Shown: piece after piece, positions 1 to 10,226 of the stretch
Layout: each line of letters opens with the position of its first letter
How positions within the stretch are numbered: position 1 is the stretch's first letter
From: CAVOOW01 sp963697675
GTDB taxonomy: Bacteria > Actinomycetota > Actinomycetes > JACCUZ01
Assembly: GCA_963697675.1 (NCBI GenBank)
Contig: CAVOOW010000006.1
Coordinates: 1,605,238-1,669,237 of the forward strand
Length of the DNA stretch: 64,000 nucleotides
Reading direction: 5' to 3'
Program-made: the position numbers and the translations under genes
Notes under the pieces: generated by a model
Told to the model about the DNA's origin: nothing
The model's input: only the letters and a program-made list of their open reading frames with translations
Database searches by the model: none

Positions 1-1
1 T

Positions 2-930
2 CTTCGCGGTCCGATCCCGGACCTCTTCCTGACCACCAGCGACGTGGACGCACCCTGTGCCAACGAGCAGGCGGTGACGACGATCGTCGCGTCGGCCTAC
101 CTGGTGGCCCTGTCGGCGGGCGTATTCGACCTCTCGGTCGGCGCGGTCATGGGGTGCACTGCCGCGGTGTCGCCTACCTGATTGTGAACAGCCACTGGAA
201 CGTCTGGCTGGCCTGGCCGCGTCGCTCGTATTCGGTGTGCTGGTCGGTTGCCTCAATGCACTGGTCGTCGTGAAGTTCAGGGTCGACTCGTTCATCGCGC
301 ACACTCGGCATGCAGGCGATCCTTTCGCGCTCCTGCTGTGGGTGACGAACGGTCAGCAGATCGTCGGCCTGCCTGTCGGTGTTTCTGAGCATCGCGGCCT
401 ACACAGTGTGCTCGGCATCCCTGTGCCGTTCTACGTCATGCTCGTCGTCGCGTTCGCCGCTGGTACGTGATGGAGCTACACCCCGGTCGGTCGCTTCATC
501 GAGGCCACGGGTGGCAACCGGACGCAGCCCGGCTGGCCGGCGTGCGGACCGCGCGCCTCATGTGGTTCGCCTTCGTCATGTGCGGCGTCGTGGCTGCGCT
601 CGGCGGGAGTCATCCTGCTCTCCCGGGTCAGCGCTGCCGGCCCCAAACACCGGCGCAGACTACGTGCTGCCCGTGTTCGCGGCGGCGTTCCTCGGCCGCA
701 CACAGTTCCGTCCCGGGCGGTTCAACATCTGGGGAACGGTGCTCGCTGTCTATCTGCTGGCGATGATCACCAAGGGGCTGCAGCTCGAGGGCGCGCACCC
801 GTGGGTGACGAACCTGTTCTACGGCGTGGCCCTCGTCGGCGCGGTTTCGCTGTCCAACGTCGAGCGGCGGCAGCGGGTCAACCGCCATGTCCGGCGGCAA
901 GGCCGACGACCCCGCGGGCGGTGCGGCTGA
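2..930 (+). pseudogene. Sugar-type ABC transporter permease, 5'-truncated and frameshifted
   Basis: This is the membrane permease of a ribose/xylose-type ABC importer. The 5' end lies outside the window. Reading from base 2 gives a hydrophobic stretch with SAGVFDLSVGAVMG, typical of the RbsC-like family. Around 220-300 another frame gives LVGCLNALVVVKFRVDSFIA, and 655-900 gives YVLPVFAAAFLGRT followed by RFNIWGTVLAVYLLAM, the usual C-terminal membrane segments. At least three single-base frame changes separate these pieces. Because the fragments are otherwise well conserved, sequencing or consensus indels are more likely than true decay. It precedes acyl-CoA dehydrogenases, suggesting import of the pathway substrate. 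Confidence 0.7.
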
Positions 931-1017
931 AGCCGGTCCGCGCCGCGCCCGACTCCGACAGCGCAGGGCGAGGAAGACCTCTGCCGTGGACGTCAGACGC
1001 ACCACGCGCAGGCCACC

Positions 1018-2233
1018 GTGCCCGAGGACCTGGACACCTTCCGGGCGCGGGCGCGGGCGTGGCTCGGACGGGCAGCTGGAACGACGTCGCGACTGGTCGG
1101 GCGACAACTGGGGCATCGGGTCCGACGCCGTGCCGGTCTTCAACATCTACGACATGGACAGCGGTCGCCTGCTGATGCAGGCCGCCGCGCAGTGGCAGCA
1201 GCGCAAGTACGACGCCGGCTTCGCGGCGCTGTCCTGCCGCAGGCCGATGGTGGACAGGGGCTGTCGTTCGAGTACGAGCGCGCCTATCGTCGAGCTCGAG
1301 GCTGACTATGCGACGCCGACGTGGGACGAGCTCTCGAGGTCACCGTCGACCTCGTCGGACCGACGGTGGCCGTGCACGGGAGCGAGGACCTCAAGAACAG
1401 ATAGCTGCGTCCGTTGCTGTCCGCCCGGGTCCTCTGCTGCCAGCTGTTCTCGGAACCGGGTGCGGGCTCCGACCTCGCGGCGCTGACCTGCTCCGCGGTC
1501 GCGGACCGAGACGGGCTGGCTGTTCAACGGCCAGAAGATCTGGTCCTCGGGCTCGCAGTTCGCCGACGTGGGACTGCTGATCGCCCGGTCGGACACCTCG
1601 CAGCAAGCACCGCGGGATGACCGCGTTCCTGGTCTCCATGGACACGCCCGGGATCGATGTCCGGCCGATCCGGCAGATGACCGGTGGCCAGTCGTTCAAC
1701 GAGATCTTCTTCACCGACTGTCGAGGCTCGACGACCAGCGGGTCGGCGAGGTCGGCGACGGCTGGTCGCGTCGCACTGACGACCCTGCGGTTCGAACGGG
1801 AGCACTCGGCGATGCATCGGCGGCCGCGGGCTTGCGGAGCTGTTCGGCAAGGTCGCGGCCCTCGCGCGCGCACCGGTCGGGCAGGACGACCCGCTCGTGC
1901 AGGCAGGGCTGGGCTAGCTGTACGAGACGCGTGCGGATGGTCCAGCTGCTGCCGTGCGCGTGCAGGAGACGATGGACCGGCGGCGAGGCGCCTGGCCCTG
2001 AGGGGTCGATGGGCAAGCTGCTGTGGAGCCAGGTCCTCACCCAGATCAGCGATCTCGTGACACTGATCCTGCGCGACGACGTCATCGCCGAGTCGGGGGA
2101 GTGGGGCACCTACGCGTGGTCCCAGCACATCCTCGGCGCACCCGGGTTTCGCATCGCCGGCGGGTCGGACGAGATCCAACGCACGATCGTCGCCGAGCGC
2201 GTCCTCGGCCTGCCGAGGGAACCGCGACCATGA
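1018..2233 (+). pseudogene. Acyl-CoA dehydrogenase (first of pair), frameshifted
   Basis: This is an FAD-dependent acyl-CoA dehydrogenase that would introduce an alpha-beta double bond into a CoA thioester. A GTG at 1018 begins MPEDLDTFRARARAWL, a typical N-terminus. The FAD/substrate motif QLFSEPGAGSDLA lies near 1440, FNGQKIWSSGSQFADVG near 1525, and the family C-terminal motif GGSDEIQRTIVAERVLG just before the stop at 2233. These pieces sit in different frames, so at least four indels interrupt it. The stop overlaps a possible ATG of the next acyl-CoA dehydrogenase. Total length is about 400 codons, as expected for the family. Conservation between breaks suggests consensus errors. Confidence 0.75.
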
Positions 2234-2257
2234 CGGCCCGATCTCGCGCCTTCCGTC

Positions 2258-3435
2258 GTGGAGACAGGGGAGCGCCGGCTGTCGTTGCGACTGAGCGAGG
2301 ACCAGACCGAGCTCGCCTCGATCGTGCGATCGTTCCTAGCCGATGTTGCGCCCCCGCGATCGGCTGACCGGGCCGGTTGGGCGGAACGTAGACCCGACCC
2401 GCGCGATCTGGCGTCGAATGGCCGATGAGCTCGGGTTGCAGGGCCTGGCCATCCCTGAGGACCTCGGCGGTCAGGGCTTCGGTCTGAGCGAGATGACCAT
2501 CGTGTTCGAGGAGCTCGGTCGCGCGCTGTTCGCCGCGCCGATGCTGGGCAGCGTCGGCCTCGCGGCCCGGACGCTGCTGCACGCTCCCGCCTCGACCGTT
2601 CGCGACGACGCGTTGCGCGGTATCGCCTCCGGTGCGCTGGTCGCGGCCTCGACGGCGGCAGCTCCCGGTGGGGTCACCGCGACCGCCGGCGGGCCGGCCG
2701 CGGGACTGCTCAGCGGTGCGACTGGTGCGGTTGTCGACGCTGACCACGCGGATCTCCTCGTGGTTGTCGCGGCGACTTCCGACGGGTCCGCGCTCTACGT
2801 GGTGTCCGCCGGCGCGCCCGGTGTGCTGCGCGAAACCCAGCCGGGCATCGACCTGACCCGCGGTTCGGCTCGCGTGACTTTTACCGACGTGCACGCCGAG
2901 CTGGTCGCCGGCCCGGACGCCATCGGCGCCGCGCTTGGACGCGGCCTCGCGGAAGGCACCGTCCTGCTTGCCAGCGAATCGGTCGGCGGTGCGCGCGCCG
3001 CACTCGAGGAAGCGGTGGCCTACTCCAAGGTGCGCTCGCAGTTCGGTCGCCAGATCGGCTCGTTCCAGGCGCTCAAGCACCGCATGGCAGACATCCTCAT
3101 CGTCGACCGAGGGTGCCTGGTCGACCGTCCGGCACGCCGCGGTCCTCGCGGACCTCGTGCCTGCTGCGTCGATCGACGAGCTCCAGCTCGCGGCCAGTGT
3201 GGCGAAGGGAGCCTCGTCGTACGCCCAGATGTTCGCGACCGGCGAGGACATCCAGATCCACGGCGGCATCGGGTTCACCTGGGAACACCCGGCACACCTG
3301 CGATTCCGCCGGGCCAAGGCAAGCGAGGTGTTGCTGGGCCTGCCCCAGGACCACCACGAACGAACGGTCTCACTGCTCGGCAACAGCCTCGCCGTGGCCC
3401 CGTCGACGGATCGGAGCCCGCATGGACATCCGTGA
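2258..3435 (+). pseudogene. Acyl-CoA dehydrogenase (second of pair), frameshifted
   Basis: This is a second acyl-CoA dehydrogenase. Paired acyl-CoA dehydrogenases in actinomycete catabolic operons often form heteromeric enzymes acting on sterol side chains or other bulky acyl-CoAs. The GTG at 2258 begins an N-terminus containing LSEDQTELASIVRSFL; the frame changes near 2400 to IPEDLGGQGFGLSEMTIVFEE and again near 3115. The end carries GEDIQIHGGIGFTWEHP, the C-terminal family signature. An alternative start is the ATG at 2230, which overlaps the previous stop but is in another frame. Two or three indels break it. It overlaps the following aldehyde dehydrogenase start by 14 bases, supporting one operon. 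Confidence 0.72.
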
Positions 3436-4853
3436 GCACCTCTATATCGACGGTGACTGGCGGCTGCCCGAGGGCAGCGGCTCGGTCGAGCGTCCTGGAG
3501 ACCGCCAGCGAGCAGGTGATCGGGTCGGTGCCGTCGGCCAACGCCACCGACGTCGACAACGCGGTGGGCGCAGCCACCCGCGCCTTCGACTCGTGGTCGG
3601 TCGCGCCGGTCGCCGAACGCGCCCGGGTGCTGCGCGCCCTCGCCGACGGGCTCGAGGCGCAGGCGGGTTCGCTGGCTGAGCTGATGAGTCGCGAGGTCGG
3701 CACACCGATCGCGACCTCCCAGCGACGTGCAGGTCGATCTGTCGCTCGCCGTGTTCCGCTCGATGGCCGACCTCATCGAGAGCGCACCCCTCGAGGAGCG
3801 GGTGGGCTCGGCGCTGATCCTCAAGGTCGGCGTCGGCGTCGTCGCCGCGATCACTCCGTGGAACTACCCGCTCTATCAGATCGCGGCCAAGCTCGGCCCG
3901 GCGATCGCGGCCGGTTGCACCACTCGTCGTCAAGCCGAGCAGCGTCGCCCCACTCGCCGCCTTCCGGCTAGCCGACGTGGCCCTGACGTCGGGCTGCCGC
4001 CCGGTGTGCTCAACATCGTCACCGGCCGGGAGCCGAGATCGGCGAGGAGCTGGTCACCCATCCCGGCGTCGACTTCGTCACGCTGACCGGTTCGGTGCGC
4101 TCGGGCGCCCGGGTCGGCGAGCTCGCGGCGCGGGACATCAAGAAGGTCACCCTGGAGCTCGGCGGAAAGTCGGCGTTCATCCTGTGCGAAGGCGCCGATG
4201 TCGATGCCGCGCTCACCGCGCTGCTGGGCAGCTGCTTCAGCAACAACGGGCAGACCTGCTCGGCAACCACGCGGCTCGTCGTACCGCGTTCCTGCTCGAC
4301 GAGGTGGAGGACAAGTCTGGTCGCGCGGGTGTCGGCTCTGCGGGTCGGCGATCCCCTCGACCCGGCAACCGACGTCGGTCCGGTCGCGTCCGCGGGCCAG
4401 CGGGCGCTCCATCCGGCCGACCTGGAGAAGGGCCTTGTCAGACGGACACCTGCTCGTCGGTGGACCCGAGCCGTTCACCGGGTCTCGACCGGGTTACTAC
4501 GTCCGCCCGACGGTGGTCAGTCGCCTCGACAACGCAGGCACACCTGGCGCGCGAGGAAGTCTTCGGCCCGGTGCTCGCCGTGGTGCCGGTGAGCGACAGC
4601 GACGAGGCCGTCGCCGTTGCCAACGACTCTGACTACGGATTCTCCGGGCGCGGTCTACGCCGCGGATCCGGAGGAGGGACTGCGCATCGCCCGGCGGCTG
4701 CGCACCGGTCGCGTGGCCATCAACGGCGGGAAGAGCAGCGTCCTGTCACCGTTCGGCGGCTTCCGCAAGTCCGGTGTCGGCCGCGAGCTCGGTGAGCACG
4801 GGCTCGCCGAGTACTTCGAGTTGATGGCACTGCACATGCCTGCACAGAGGTGA
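3422..4853 (+). pseudogene. NAD(P)-dependent aldehyde dehydrogenase, heavily frameshifted
   Basis: This gene oxidises an aldehyde to an acid. The ATG at 3422 gives MDIREHLYIDGDWRLPEGSG. Family landmarks follow in order: VVAAITPWNYPLYQIAAKLG near 3840, LPPGVLNIVTG near 4000, the FTLTGS-type motif VTLTGSVRSG near 4080, LELGGKSAFIL near 4150, and the catalytic cysteine in NNGQTCSATTRL near 4245. The gene closes with FGGFRKSGVGRELG, ending at 4853. About nine frame changes occur over 475 codons, both single-base insertions and at least one deletion. The full set of catalytic motifs argues that the native gene is intact and the consensus faulty. Confidence 0.78.
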
Positions 4854-4902
4854 GCCGGCCTCAACCGGCGGCGCCGCCGGCCACGGATGAAAGGACAACG
4901 CA

Positions 4903-5547
4903 ATGACTGATCAGGCGAACGAGGCGGACGACGCGAACACTGGCGCACTGACCGCTGACGGGCGCCGCGCACTGGTTCAGCTCGTCGTGCGCGGCATGTC
5001 GCGCAGCGAGGTGACCCCAACGCAGCAGTCCCTGCTGGACGCTGGGCTCGCGAGCGCCCGCGGCACAATCCTGATGCCGACCCAGCCCGGGGTGACGCTG
5101 GCCGGCCAGCTCACCCGGCTGCCCGAGGGCGGCGAGGAGGAGGTCGCCATCACGGAGCTGTTCCGCCGGTTCCTGCCGATCAACCGGGCCCTACGCCAGC
5201 TGTGCACCGATTGGCAGTGCCGGTCTGACGGCTCACCGAACGACCACACCGATCCGGTGTACGACGCGGCGGTCCGTGACCGGCTGGACGACATCCACCA
5301 GTCGATCGACCGGGTGCTGCGCCGGCTCAGCGACGTGGAGCCTGGCTTGGCGCACTATCGCGACGAACTTCTCGCCGCGATGGGCCGCCTCGATGACGGT
5401 GACCTCTCAGCGCTGACCTCGCCGCTTTCGGAGTCCTATCACAACGTGTGGATGTGGCTGCACCAAGAGCTGCTGCTCATGCTCGGCGTCAGCCGCGCAG
5501 AAGACGAAGCGCTCGAGGAGCAGCTGGTCTCGGCCGGGAACCAGTGA
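4903..5547 (+). CDS. 214-residue protein of unknown function, partner of PPDK-like enzyme
   Basis: I do not recognise a named domain. The protein is soluble, acidic and largely helical by composition, with no signal peptide or membrane segment. A good ribosome binding site (AAAGGA) precedes the ATG at 4903. Its GTGA overlap with the next gene (5544-5547) means the two are translationally coupled, so it is probably a subunit or modulator of the PPDK-like protein. The only cysteine is in TDWQCRSDG. The region shows no frameshift, unlike both flanks. Confidence 0.75.
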   Translation: MTDQANEADDANTGALTADGRRALVQLVVRGMSRSEVTPTQQSLLDAGLASARGTILMPTQPGVTLAGQLTRLPEGGEEEVAITELFRRFLPINRALRQLCTDWQCRSDGSPNDHTDPVYDAAVRDRLDDIHQSIDRVLRRLSDVEPGLAHYRDELLAAMGRLDDGDLSALTSPLSESYHNVWMWLHQELLLMLGVSRAEDEALEEQLVSAGNQ

Positions 5548-8079
5548 GCGAACACAGCGCCAGTGACCCGATCGGGCCGGCCTCCCTGGTGCCGTACGGG
5601 CAAGGGGCTGCTCGGGGTATCGCGCCCTCCGAGCTGGGCGTCCACGGCGTACAGATGGACCGGCTGGTCGCTCTGGGCCTGCCCACCGTGCCCGGCGTCA
5701 CCGTGCCGGCCAGCGCGGCCGGCGGACTGGCCGACGTCGTCCTCGCGCGGCACGCCGTCGACATCGTTGAGTCCATGGCGGGTCGGCGCGTTGCCGACCG
5801 GGAGCGGCCGATGCTGCTGCGCCTGGTCGCGAGCGCGGCGGTTCCCGCGTCTGGCCTGCCCACGGATTTCACCTCGCTGGGCCTGACCCCCTTGGCCTCG
5901 GCGCCGTTGCTCAAGGTGATGGGGCGCGACGGCGACCTGTTCGTGATCTGGTCGTCGATGATCCGGATGATCGCCGAAGACGGGCTCGGCGTCCCGGCCG
6001 ACGATCTCGATGACCTGCTCTTCGACATCAAGGACCCGCGGGAGCAAGTCACCGCGCTGCTCGAGCTCTGCGCTGCGAAGGGCTCTGCACCCTTTCCCGA
6101 GGATCCGGCGGAGCAGGTGGCGCTGGCAGCCCAGACGATGCTCAGCCGTTGGGCGTCACCCCGCGCGCAGCGGGCGCGGCGGACCCAAGGCCTGGACCCG
6201 GATCTCGGGATCGCCCTGCACCTGCAGGCGCTGCGGATCGGCCCGTGGGAGAAGTCTGGTTTTGGCATCGCCACCAGCCGGGACATGACCACGGGGCTGC
6301 CGGTCGCCCAAGGGACCTTCTTCCGTGGGATCCGGCGCAGCGCGACCGCCAACTCGTCAGCGGAGTCGCTGACCGCGCTGCCCGGCGGCGCCGACCTGCT
6401 GCAGCAGGCACTGACCACGCTGGAGCACTACCTGCGCAGCGTCGCCGAGGTGAGCTTTGAGGTGCGCGACGGTGAGCTGGCGTTGCTCAGCGCCGGCGAG
6501 GCGCCGCGGCCCGGCGCGCTCGCGTCGGTGCGGCTCGCCGTTGAGCTCGCAGAGGTGGGCACGACCGGCCCCGAGCATGCCGTGAGCAGCGTGACACCGC
6601 AGACCGTGCAGGAGCTGTTGCACCCGCAGTTGGCGCTGGTGGGTGATGAGCCGGTGTTCGTCGAGGGGCTCGGCGCTTCGCCCGGTGCTGCGAGCGGGCA
6701 GATCGTGTTCTCGAGTCAGCGCGCCCTCGACCGAGCCGGGGACGGAGTCCCCGTCGTACTCGTCGCTGTCGAGACCAACCCGGCCGACGTCCCTGCCCTG
6801 CTCGCCGCGGAAGCCGTCCTCACGACCAACGGCGGGCTGGCCTCGCATGCCGCGGTGGTCGCACGTGGTGCCGGGCGGCCCGCCATCTGCGGCGCGTCCG
6901 GCATGCGCATCGACCTGGCTGCCCGCACCATCACCTCGGGGGAGCTGGTGCTGCGCGAGGACGACATCGTGTCGCTCGACGGCCAGACCGGTCGCGTCTA
7001 TGTCGGGTCGGTCCAGGTCCGACCGGTCGATCCGCCTCTCGAGCTAGAACGGATCCTCGGCTGGGCCGATGGCATCCGCCGGATGCAGGTGCGCACCAAC
7101 GCTGACACTGCCGTGGAGGCCCGCACCGCGATCAAGCTCGGCGCGCAGGGAATTGGGCTGTGCCGCACTGAGCACCAGTTCCTCGGCGACCGGTTGCCGC
7201 TGATCCGCCACTTCATCCTGGCCGACGACGAAGCGGAGGAGCAACGCTCCCTGGGTGCGCTGATGGAGGCGCAGCGGGAGGACTTCCGGGAACTGTTGCT
7301 GGCGATGGGCGACCGGCCGGTGACGGTGCGGCTGCTGGACGCGCCGCTGCACGAGTTCATCCCGCACGACGGAGAGTTCGAGAGCCTGGGCCAGGAGCAG
7401 AAGGCGGGGACCCTGCGGGAGGCCAACTCCATGCTGGGCATGCGCGGGATCCGCCTCGCGATCCTGCGCGAGGGGCTCTATCCCGCCCAGGTGGAAGCCC
7501 TGGTGCGGGCCTGGGCCGACGTCGTCGCGTCGGCCGGAGTGGCGCCGACGCTGGAGATCATGGTGCCGCTGATCGCTCTGCCGGAAGAGCTCGCATTCGC
7601 GATCGCACAGATCCGCCACGTCGTCGACTCGGTCTCGGCGTCGCTCGACGTGACCGTGCCCTACCAGGTCGGCAGCATGGTCGAGACGCCGCGCGCCGCA
7701 CTGCTCGCCGACAAGCTGGCCGGGCATGTCCGACTTCCTGTCCTTCGGGACGAACGACCTGACCCAGCTCACCTACGGCTTCTCCCGAGACGATGTCGAG
7801 AAGCACGTCCTCGGCGCCTACCTCGAACGCGGCTTGCTGACCGCCAGTCCGTTCGCGGAGCTGGACCACGACGGGGTCGGTGCCTTGGTGGCCATTGCGG
7901 TCGACCGGGCCCGCGCAGTGAAGCCGGGCATCAAGCTGGGCGTCTGCGGTGAGCACGGTGGCGACCCCAGCTCGATCGCCTTCCTGGAAACGCTGTCCTT
8001 GGACTATGTCTCCTGTTCCCCGCATCGGGTGCCCATCGCCCGGCTGGCGGCGGCGCAGGCCAGCCTGGCCGATTCTTAG
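5544..8079 (+). CDS. Pyruvate-phosphate-dikinase-like PEP-utilising enzyme (one frameshift)
   Basis: About 844 residues match the three-part layout of pyruvate phosphate dikinase. The swivelling phosphohistidine domain has GGLASHAAVVARG (histidine near residue 434). The PEP/pyruvate TIM barrel has GIGLCRTEHQFL, MLGMRGIRLAI, SFGTNDLTQLTYG and the catalytic cysteine in VCGEHGGDPSS. The N-terminal region (residues 1-340) aligns loosely with the ATP-grasp part, but the usual nucleotide-site sequence ending LQTR is replaced by ALLSAGEAP, so its ATP site looks eroded. A single extra base near 7724 shifts the frame; codons 7726-8079 continue perfectly, so this is probably a consensus error. It follows the 214-residue protein with a GTGA overlap. 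Confidence 0.8.
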
Positions 8080-8100
8080 ATGGCCGGCGCATGGTGCAAA

Positions 8101-8123
8101 TAACTAGAGACCATCTAGAGTTA
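8101..8123. promoter_or_regulatory. Inverted repeat upstream of E1-alpha
   Basis: TAACT at 8101-8105 and AGTTA at 8119-8123 are inverted. An offset inner pair, CTAGA and TCTAG, lies inside. The element sits 29 bases before the GTG start of the E1-alpha gene and just after the PPDK-like stop, so it is placed to act as an operator, possibly for one of the TetR proteins at 11.7-13.3 kb. That regulator assignment is inference. Confidence 0.4.
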
Positions 8124-8151
8124 CTTTCTCGACAACAGGAAGGACCAGCCC

Positions 8152-9190
8152 GTGGCTGACACAGCAGAGGTCGAGACGGATCAGCTGCTCTCTACCGCAG
8201 CGTCGCGCACGGCCGAACCGTTGACCGCCGAGCTGGTTCGCGACCTGCATCGCCGCATGGTGCGCATCCGGGTGTTCGAGACCGAGGCCGGCCGGCTGAT
8301 GGAGAGCGGTGACATGCCCGGCTTCCTGCACCTCTATGTCGGCCAGGAAGCCGTGGCCGCCGGGGTGATGAGCGTTCTCACCGACGCCGACCAGATCACC
8401 TCGACCCACCGCGGTCACGGGCACGCGGTGGCCAAGGGCGCGCAGTTCCGGCCGATGTTCGCCGAGCTGTTCGGCAAGGTCGACGGCTACTGCCACGGTC
8501 GCGGCGGCAGCATGCACATCAACGACCTCTCCATCGGCATGCTCGGCGCCAACGGCATGGTCGGAGCGGGGATCCCGATCGCAGTGGGCGCCGCCTTCGC
8601 GAACAGGTACCGCGGTCAGGACAGCGTCGCGGTCGACGTTCTTCGGCGACGGCGCCTCGAACATCGGCAGCCTTCCACGAGGTCGGCCAACATGGCAGCG
8701 GTCCTCCAGCTCCCGGTGATCTTCGTCTGCGAGAACAACGGCTACGCCGAGTTCACCCCGCAGTCCAAGCACATGCTGTTGACCGACGTCGCTGATCGGG
8801 CCGCTTCGTACGGCATGCCGAGCGTGATCTGTCGACGGCATGGACGTCGCTCGACGTGCGCGCCGCCATGGCCGAAGCCGTCGACCGCGCCCGGGCCGGC
8901 GGCGGTCCGACCCTGATCGAGGCCAAGACCTACCGCTACTACGACCACCAGGGCGTCAAGGGTCTGCGCAAGACCTACCGCACCGACGAGGAGGTCGACG
9001 AGTGGAAGGCGCGCGACGCCATCGATCTCATCGAGTCGCGTGGTCGTCGAGGACGCGCTCGTCACCGAGCAGGAGTTCGCGGCGACGTGGGACGAGATCC
9101 GCGCCGAGATCGCCGAGGCCATCGCGTTCGCCCGCGACCAGCCCGCTGCCCGACCCGAAGGACTTCGATCTCAATGTCTACAGCAACTGA
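8152..9190 (+). pseudogene. 2-oxoacid (pyruvate/acetoin-type) dehydrogenase E1 alpha, frameshifted
   Basis: This is the thiamine-diphosphate-dependent E1 alpha subunit, which decarboxylates a 2-oxoacid or cleaves acetoin. The GTG at 8152 begins MADTAEVETDQLL. Recognisable blocks include FLHLYVGQEAVAAGV, TSTHRGHGHAVAKG, GRGGSMHI, the ThDP-binding GDGASNIG region near 8650, ENNGYAEFTPQ near 8735 and TLIEAKTYRYYDHQG near 8915. Seven single-base insertions break the frame between 8637 and 9150. The end overlaps the E1 beta start. The 'SMHI' and 'ENNGYA' blocks favour the PDH/acetoin E1 family; the true substrate cannot be decided from sequence alone. Confidence 0.82.
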
Positions 9191-10222
9191 GCAGGCGGCG
9201 CCCGCCGCAGCGCTGTCGCCCGAACCGGCCACCGGTCGGATCCTCACCTACGTCAAGGCCTTCAACGAGGGCCTCGCCCAGGTCATGCGCGAGGACGAGG
9301 ACGTCTTCCTCATCGGCGAGGACGTCGCCGGCCTACGGCGGAGTCTTCCACATGTTCGAAGGGATCCTCGCCGAGTTCGGCGACCGCCGCGTCATCGACA
9401 CCCCGATCTCCGAGGCCGCGCTGGTCGGCCTCGGTGTGGGCGCCGCCGCACAGGGTCTGCGCCCCGTCGTGCGACCTGATGTTCATGGACTTCCTCGGCG
9501 TCTGCCTGGACCAGGTCGTCAACCAGGCCGCAAAGATGAAGTTCATGTTCGGCGGCGACGTGCGCGTCCCGCTGACGATCACGACGGCGTACGGCGCGGG
9601 CGTCGAGCGCCGCGGCCCAGCACAGCCAGAGCCTGGAGGCCTGGCTGGCGCACGCGCCCGGTCTCAAGGTCGCGATGCCGGCGACTCCGCACGACGCCAA
9701 GGGTCTGATCGTCTCCGCGATCCGCGACGACAACCCGGTCGTCGTCATGCTGAACAAGGTCCTGCTCGGCAGCAAGGGCGAGGTGCCCGAGGAGATCTAC
9801 GCGGTCCCGCTTGGTCGAGGCCGTCGTCCGGCGGGCCGGCGACGACGTCACGGTCGTCGCCCTCGGCCGGATGGTCGTCGAGGCCTTGACGGCGGCCGAC
9901 ACCCTCGCCGAGCTCGGGGTCTGCCGTCGAGGTGATCGACCCGCGCACCGTGCAGCCGCTCGACATCGAGACCATCGTCACGTCCGCGCGCAAGACCAAC
10001 CGGGTGCTCGTGGTCCACGAGGCCGTGCAGCTTCGGCGGCCTCGGCGCGGAGATCGCCGCCCAGATCCAGGATGTGGCCTTCGACTACCTCGACGCGCCG
10101 GTCCTGCCGGCTCGGCGCGCCGTTCACCCCGGTGCCGTTCAGCCCCGTCGCTCGAGGCGGGCTACGTGCCCGACCGCAACCGCATCGCCGCGGCCTGCCG
10201 CAAGCTTCTCGAGCGGGGGTGA
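9174..10222 (+). pseudogene. 2-oxoacid dehydrogenase E1 beta, frameshifted
   Basis: This is the beta partner of the E1 heterotetramer. The ATG at 9174 starts inside the E1 alpha 3' end. ILTYVKAFNEGLAQVMRED, VFLIGEDVAG, FMDFLGVCLDQVVNQAAKM, QSLEAWLAHAPGLKV and VEVIDPRTVQPLD are all typical of the transketolase-like beta chain. It ends with YVPDRNRIAAACRKLLERG at 10222. About nine extra bases (for example near 9333, 9470, 9611, 9813, 10030 and 10146) split it; removing one base at each restores the family sequence. Such uniform insertions suggest consensus error over real decay. Confidence 0.82.
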
Positions 10223-10226
10223 TGTC

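Noticed and set aside
2082..3854. 590-residue minus-strand open frame
   Set aside because: It is opposite the acyl-CoA dehydrogenase and aldehyde dehydrogenase genes and is an effect of high GC; no family motif is seen.
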